A stretch of 64,000 nucleotides of DNA. Source: Cavia porcellus (taxonomy: Eukaryota > Chordata > Mammalia > Rodentia > Caviidae). The position numbers and the translations under genes were made by a program. The stretch spans positions 44,324,501 to 44,388,500 of the forward strand of contig NW_026947493.1 in assembly GCF_034190915.1 (NCBI RefSeq), read 5' to 3'. Below, piece after piece: positions 57,779 through 64,000 of the stretch. The notes under the pieces are model-generated. The model saw nothing but the letters and a program-made list of their open reading frames with translations, had not been told where the DNA came from and searched no databases. Every line of letters starts with the position of its first letter. The stretch's first letter is position 1.

Positions 57779-58595
57779 TTTTCTTTTTCTTTTTAAATTT
57801 TATTTTGAAAGTAGTAAAACACAACAGAACAAGACAGAATAAAGCCAGCTAAGATCGTACAGTGAAATTGGTACAGAACTTCACAGCAGGTCACCGGGAT
57901 AACAGTAATAGGTATCACAGTATATTTCGTTATCTTTACAATAGTTGTTCTTTCAATCACGTATATCAAAATAAAATGAAATGCAGAACACTATAGAACT
58001 TATTAAAAGAGAATATTGAATAAAGCAGTACCATTAATCAGAATAGAGCAAAACAGTAATAAAAATATTTGCCTTCAAAGAGATTGTAGAAGGAAATCCC
58101 CCTTATTTGCTATGGTCAACTTCTCAGAGATGCTTAGATTTCTGGTTCCCATTTGCTAACAGGGGAGACAAAAGAAGGGAGTTAGGGGAAGTGGGATGTT
58201 TGACTCTAGGCCGTGCACCAGTAGGTTCACTATTGCTTAGCAGGGAGGCCGGCTGGTTGCTTGGTTTCCCAGCTTCATAAGTTCCAACATGGTGTGGATC
58301 TCAGAAGACACTGGTGGTTCCCTCCTGGAAGGGCCACAGTCTGCCACACCGTAGCCACTTACCAGGGAGGGGAGCTGCTTGCTTGGTTTCCCAGGATCCT
58401 AATAGTTCCAACATGGCATGGATCTCAGGAGACACTGGTGGTTCCCTCCTGGAAGGGCCGCAGTCTGCCACACCGTAGCCACTTACCAGGGAGGGGAGCT
58501 GCTTGCTTGGTTTCCCAGGATCCTAATAGTTCCAACATGGCATGGATCTCAGGAGACACTGGTGGTTCTCCCCCTGGAAGGGCCGTAGTCTCTCT
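57779..58595 (-). mobile_element. Tandem-unit (VNTR) retrotransposon, copy 2
   Basis: Same family and orientation as 10653-11368. Left end: a T-rich tail (57776-57800). Then the unique part (for example TAATAGGTATCACAGTATAT and CCATTTGCTAACAGG). Then GC-rich units starting at GGTTTCCCAG at 58263, 58385 and 58509 (periods 122 and 124). Flanked by the 12-bp duplication TTGACTGTCTTT (57767-57778 and 58596-58607). It lies in PREX2 intron 1, antisense to the gene. Confidence 0.8.
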
Positions 58596-59684
58596 TTGAC
58601 TGTCTTTGTGGTCAGATCTTAGTAACATGTCTAAACCCACTCTACGGTAGATGTGACTATGCTGACTAGGAGGACATCCATGTGCCCAGCTGAAGACTGG
58701 AGGGGTTGTGAACAAACTAAATAAGTACAGAAACTTACTTATGTTCTCAGAAGATTATTTATATTAATTCTTAGATTCCTTTCCTGTAAGATTCCATTAT
58801 ATTCAAAACATATTGAAGATTAAGTCCCACATGTGTTTTTGTTGACATGGAAATACATCTAGTATTTATCTATCTCCTATCATAAAATTTGCAAGAGCTC
58901 CCCTTTCCCAAGCTTATACTACATACAGGAAAGCCTGGGAGGATTTGGAGGTCTTATTTAACTTTACACATTTCTGACATCTTTAGAAAAAAATAGTGAT
59001 CATCATATAGTACATGTTTATTATATGTTAGTACTGAATATTTGTATATGGTCATTCACAGCTCACTATTCCTTTGTGTCATCGTAACTCACACCTGAGG
59101 ATGTCTGAGTGGGAGACTGAGGATTCTGAGTAGATGTTTTGTGGGTGTCTTTCAGGACATTCTTCTCGTAAATCACTGGACCGGATGGATCTTTGTGGGT
59201 TGTGGAAATGGTGTGATTTATCAGGACTAGGAAAAGCAAGGCAGATGTTAGAACTGAACACAGAAATTGTTGACTCTGGAAGTACACAGAAACTAGAAGT
59301 CAGGAGGGAACACTAGTTTATTTCAAGCAAACCATGTAAAGCAAGAGAGCATGGTCAATTCAAGACAGGATCAGAACCGGATGTCACCTTCATGCCAGAG
59401 TCTAAATTTCCTTCTTGGAAGTAAGGCAGCACAAAGAATCTTTTAAAATTAGGCATCCTACTTTTTTCTCTTGGTATATCTGTTGATGAAGTTCCTTACA
59501 GCTAGCTACTGGTTTCATTTGAACTTAAATCTTGGATCATTTTGGATGTCTGTGTACTTAGAATTTGATAATAGGATCAAATCCTTTGTTTTATGTTTAA
59601 ATAAAGCCCATGTGTTTATCCAGTATGTGATTAAATCAAGATATTTGAGACATGACCTAATCATATACATATATAATTAAAAAT

Positions 59685-59728
59685 ATATAAACTCAAAATA
59701 TATAAACTCAGAATACATAAACTGAGAA
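59685..59728. repeat. 15-bp tandem repeat, about 3 copies
   Basis: The unit is close to AAAATATATAAACTC, with the third copy diverged (AGAATACATAAACTG). Confidence 0.8.
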
Positions 59729-59880
59729 TTTTTTTTTTTGACACTGTCACACTGCAATTCAGGCTGGACGCTGGCCTCGAACTCACTATGTAGCCCATGT
59801 TGGTATTGTACTCATGGCAATCCTCCTGCTTCAGCCTCCTGAGTCCTGGAATTATAGGTATATACCACCATACCCTACTG
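59729..59880 (-). repeat. B1-type SINE, antisense, near full length
   Basis: A T run, GGACGCTGGCCTCGAACTCA, CTATGTAGCCC, GGCAATCCTCCTGCTTCAGC and CTCCTGAGTCCTGGAATTAT. The full antisense 7SL-type order. Confidence 0.85.
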
Positions 59881-60300
59881 TCTTTCAACTGTGTGTATCG
59901 TTCTACATTCAATGAATATGTCATAAATTGTTTGTAATATGTTGAATGTAATTTAAACGTGAAATAAGTCTATTGTTAATTATTATGCTCAGTTTATTTT
60001 GCCAAGATTTCTTCTTTTGATAGGACAGGTGAGGGAAAGTATGTAGCATTGTGATAGTCACAGAATGAAGTTTGAGTAAACTGTGTTATATAGTAGGAAC
60101 ATTTCCCCAGTTTCTAACTAAGTCAGACAGCACAACTGTATAATGTTAGTGACCAAATGAAGGTCCTGTTATGGATAGGTGAGCCTAGCCTGGGTTTTAC
60201 TTACAGTGTGAGAAGTTCATGTTTCTCCTGAATTAATTTTGGTCACCTTTGTATGGTTAAAATTTTTGATGATAGCAAATATCTTTTGTGGTTATAAGCG

Positions 60301-60500
60301 TTTTTTTTTTTTTTTTTAATGTGATTCTCAGATGAACTCAGATGGTCCACCACTGAGCCATACTCCCAGCCCTTTAAACATTTTATGTTGACACAGGGTT
60401 TTGTTAAATTGCCAAGGCTAGCTTGAAATTTGGGGTCCTCTTGCTTTAGTCTCATCAGTATCTGAGATTATAAATATGCACTAAAATGTCTGACTGAATT
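60301..60500 (-). repeat. B1 plus ID-like dimeric SINE, antisense
   Basis: A T run; an ID-like end (CCACTGAGCCATACTCCCAG); then an antisense B1 unit (TTAAATTGCCAAGGCTAGCT, TGAAATTTGGGGTCCTCTTG). Old. Confidence 0.65.
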
Positions 60501-60589
60501 TAAGAGTTTTAAAAATTTAGATGATATAGTTGACTCAGTTATTAGGGCTGTCAGAAAACTTGAAAACTTAGTCAATACTTGAATGCATT

Positions 60590-60930
60590 CTGTATTAGCT
60601 TTATGTCACTGTGATCAAACACCTGACATTTGTAACTTAAAACAGAAAAGATTAATTTTGGCTCAGCAACTCAATCCCAGGTAGGCTAGTTCAAAGCACC
60701 AAACTAATAGTGGAAGGGCATGGTAGAAGAAAGATCACATCGTGGAGGCCCCAGGAAGCAAAGAGGTGGAGAAAGAGCCCCAGAGAAACAGAGGCAGGGA
60801 GCACCTCTATTCCCAAGGACAGCCCTTCATCCATAAGTCTACTCTGAGACCTCCAGAAATGTGCTTGCCAATCCCCTGGGCATGTCTCAGGCCAATGAAG
60901 TTGACAGGATTAGCAATCATAGATCCTCAG
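60590..60930 (-). repeat. MST-like MaLR LTR, antisense
   Basis: TCTGTATTAGCTTTATGTCA, TGATCAAACACCTGACAT, AGATTAATTTTGGCTCAGC and a later ATCACATCGTGGAGGCC block, in the reversed MaLR order. The + frame inside it (60742-60936) is not a gene. Confidence 0.6.
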
Positions 60931-61454
60931 TTTTAAAAATGTATTTCTATAGTTGAGAATTTGGATCATATTCAACTTTAATGGCATTGTGGAAATATAA
61001 GTGAACTTTTTTACTGGGAGATGAAGAAAAAGAAAAAAGAAAGCCCACCAAGATATTTGAATACATTTTTTTTGAAAGCCTGCTAATTAGGTTTAAAGAA
61101 AAAAAAATTGCATATGGGTTTTCTACACTATGCTAAATATCTTCCCTAAAATTATTGCTCCTGAAGCTTGTCAGAATTTTAAGGCTCCAACTCTCTGTGA
61201 CATTCTGTACTTTTCCTTAGTATTTAACACGTGTTAACTGAAATTTAGAGTATTTTTCATTAAATAATACATAACCAAAAAATCTGTAATAAAAAGAACC
61301 TCACCACAAAACAGAACCGAAATGTTTTTTGTTCATGTCCCAAACCAACTTTATTAATACATGAAAAACCCAATTGTACCATTTATGGTTAAGGCAGTCA
61401 AAGTAACATGGTCTCTAGCCACTGTTTTTAAAAACGTGTAGTCCATATATTTTG

Positions 61455-61570
61455 ATTTTCAATTTTCTGAGGCATATTTATTGAGCACCTACTCTGTGTG
61501 TGCTAGTTATTGTTCTAGGCTCAGAAGACATAAATAAGACTGACAAGGATTAAAAATCTCTATTTCATAG
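61455..61570. repeat. L2-like relic
   Basis: TTTATTGAGCACCTACTCTG, TGTTCTAGGCTCAGAAGACA and TAAATAAGACTGACAAGG have the order of a very common old mammalian repeat end; I assign it to L2 with limited certainty. Confidence 0.45.
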
Positions 61571-61964
61571 TGTTCATCTCGAATCTAAGAGATACAAATG
61601 AGTGAAATAGATGATACTGTTTAGCCAGTCTAAGTGTTCAGAAAGAAGAGAACGGAACGTGTGCATGTGTGTATGTGTATGTGTGTATATTTTGGCATTG
61701 TATGTAGGATGAGAAAGCAAACATTTACTCCTTTCTGTCATGCTCTTTTCTGTAAACCTCTAAAAATACGTGAAAATACCTTGTATTTTCACTGCTAACC
61801 TTAGGTCATATCTGTGTGGAAATGCTAATCAAGTCGCTTGTTTAATTCTTCAGTTTGATTAAAATTCCTAGATGACTTGAACCAACATGTGTCTTGCTTG
61901 TAAAGTTCATAGATTGTAGAAAGCTTGGTAATGCTAAGACTTAAAGTTCTACTTTGTTAATTCT

Positions 61965-62060
61965 TTTTTTTTTCGAGATGTGTCACCTAGGCCTCAAATT
62001 CCTGGCCTTACCTGTGTGTGTGTCCCTAATACTTGGGACACAACCATCTACCAAATTAAT
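61965..62060 (-). repeat. B1 fragment, antisense, old
   Basis: A T run, GAGATGTGTCACCTAGGCC, TCAAATTCCTGGCC and CCCTAATACTTGGGACA. Confidence 0.55.
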
Positions 62061-62990
62061 TCTTCAGCTGTCAGTTTTCAGTGTATTGACTTCAACCTAA
62101 ATGGAATATTTGTGTTTTTTGGAGGTGCAAACTAAAAATACACTATCTCATAGTTGTGTTTATATCACAAAGGAGCCTGTTTTGTAGACTGCATGTCCCA
62201 GCAGTGGGATGTGCAGTGCCTAGTAGGAACTGCAATCCATGTTCAAATTCACCACCACTGGGAACCAGCAGTCTGGCTAGTAAGCTGCTGCAAGGAAAGT
62301 GACCTGTAGCAGTGAGTGGACTACAGCCTTGAACAAATAGCATGAGAATGGATTTGGAAATCTTGAGTGCACAGAACATAAACGCAGTTTTCCTTAGTTC
62401 ATCACAGGCATGAGTTATAAGCTACATTTTTCATACATTTGCATGTTGTTAAAAGCCTTTTCCTGAGAGGGAACAGAAGGATTAGAAAGTCACTTGCACC
62501 CCCCATCCCCTTTCTTCCTAATGTATTGTTCTGTTGATGGCCCTGTGGAAGCAACTCCCTAGAGTCTGTGAACAGCTGGATTCTGCCCCTTTGGGGCCTG
62601 TAATAAAGTGTCATGCAGGGCCGCTGTCAGGGACTGTGAGAAGGGGAAAGGTCACTTAAGGACTGTGGAAAACATTCCCATTTCCTCAGCTGCTGGGGCC
62701 TACTCTCTTGCTTTATTGTTTAATAGAGTCTAGAAGGTTTGGTGCTGAAATTCTTTTGAAGGTTAGTTAATTCTACAAATGATATTTTTAAAGCAGGCTT
62801 TTGTGGGGTGTCATTCTTCAGTTCCCTGAATTTCTGGTACAAAAGATAGTTAATTGATATATTACTATTATCATGACCAACGTCAGACTAGAACTTGTGA
62901 ATCCTTATACTTTTAATTGGTCTTTTAAATAGCCTAACCAAAGGGGATTTAGCAGCCTATTCTTTTGGTAGGTTATATACTTTCTTCTTC

Positions 62991-63010
62991 CTTTTTTTTT
63001 TTTTTTTTTG
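62991..63010. repeat. Poly(T) tract
   Basis: About 20 T within PREX2 intron 1, with no recognisable SINE body beside it. Confidence 0.85.
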
Positions 63011-64000
63011 TTTAAGGAAACCTTTCTATGGCTAATTACATAATTAAAGTTAAAAGGAGGTAGAAACACACTTACCACACAAAGGTGGAATCTTTGCTGT
63101 GCACTTCTTCATGCTAGATTTGCGTGCTTGATTTTTTCATAGCGAGGATAAATTTAGATATCTATTCTTTATTGGTGGGACCAATTTTAATTGTGGTGTG
63201 AATCTGACAAAATGGGAACAAAAATCAGTCTAAAGGCCAAATAAACCACAGATGCAGTTAGATTGGCATAGATTATATGGGGGAGCTTTAAAGGTGAGAT
63301 TTGCTGAATGAAATAAAGCAAAATATGGTGCCTATGAGGGAAATAAAATATCTAATGTCCTTTCAATTCTGTAACAAAACTTTCAATTCTATCTGTAGTG
63401 AGTACTTGCAGGCTTTGGAGTTTTCATGCTTCAGTGTGCTCTCCCTGGTCATCAGCCTGTGGTATGACTCTTGCTAAAGCCTGGTGAAGAGGCAGAGATT
63501 GCGGAGGTTCTTGTTAAATCAAGAGTTCAGGGGGTTTGATGGGGTTGTCAGTGCTAGCAAGGCTGTTTAGAGTTTGGTCTAACATATTGTCTGGACATGG
63601 CAAAAGGTCACAAAAGAACTGGGGGCAGTGGTTCAGCCAGCTGAAGTCTGCAGCCTGTGACTACCAGAGCCAAAGAAGCAGCTTCAGAGGATCTCTGTCA
63701 CTTTCAGAATTGAGAAACAGTTTTCCTGCTGTTCAGTTCCACTCTGCCCTCTGTCCTCTGGCTTGGACATCCTCTGTACCCTCTGACTTAAAGGATCCTC
63801 TGGCAGAGACACTTCTGAAATGATCGTGTAGCCTCGAGTATGGGCTTTAGGCTTCTGATAACTTCTGAAGGGTGAGTCTGTAATAATAAGCACTCAGACT
63901 AACAAATGTAACCAAATAGCGGTATAGTTTCACTGCTTTTGTTTCCCTTATATCCTTAGATGATTATTTGAGTGAGTTGGTTTGTAGTTTTTCTCCCAGT

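Overview
This is a vertebrate nuclear genome window, very probably from a non-murine rodent. The placement rests on many tRNA-Ala-derived ID SINEs (several with clean target-site duplications), 7SL-derived B1-type SINEs (some joined to an ID-like unit), a rodent-style L1, and mammal-wide relics (MIR, MaLR LTRs, HAL1, a MER5-like element). I cannot name the species from sequence alone.

Only one host protein-coding exon can be supported. It is the first coding exon of PREX2 (PtdIns(3,4,5)P3-dependent Rac exchanger 2) at 48078-48218 on the + strand, with its CpG-island promoter and 5' UTR (about 47.74-48.52 kb) and a GTGAGG splice donor. Everything after 48218 is intron 1, and I see no exon 2 before the window ends. 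Everything before about 47.6 kb is intergenic DNA upstream of PREX2. Nearly all other open frames are short shadows or lie in repeats.

Layout. 0-9.4 kb: mostly unassigned AT-rich sequence with old repeats. 9.4-10.2 kb: a non-autonomous DNA transposon with degenerate inverted ends. 10.65-11.37 kb: a retrotransposon built of about 123-bp GC-rich tandem units plus a unique 3' part, flanked by a 16-bp duplication; a second copy lies at 57.78-58.60 kb inside PREX2 intron 1. 13.7-21.4 kb: SINEs, an L1 3' fragment and a MaLR LTR. 21.6-26.1 kb: an L1 cluster that includes a 5'UTR-ORF1-3'UTR element with no ORF2 (half-L1 architecture). 27.5-33.1 kb: old MaLR LTRs, HAL1 and L1 relics. 34.32-45.81 kb: an 11.5-kb nested pair of decayed endogenous retroviruses on the - strand. 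45.8-47.6 kb: single-copy sequence leading to the promoter, with a 57-bp (GT)n tract. 48.2-64 kb: PREX2 intron 1 with SINEs, MIRs, MaLR LTRs, the second tandem-unit element and an unexplained local duplication.

I found no previously undescribed multi-gene system. The most interesting items are the ORF2-less L1, the two-copy tandem-unit retrotransposon family, the nested proviruses apparently reshaped by one deletion, and a start-stop upstream ORF in the PREX2 leader.
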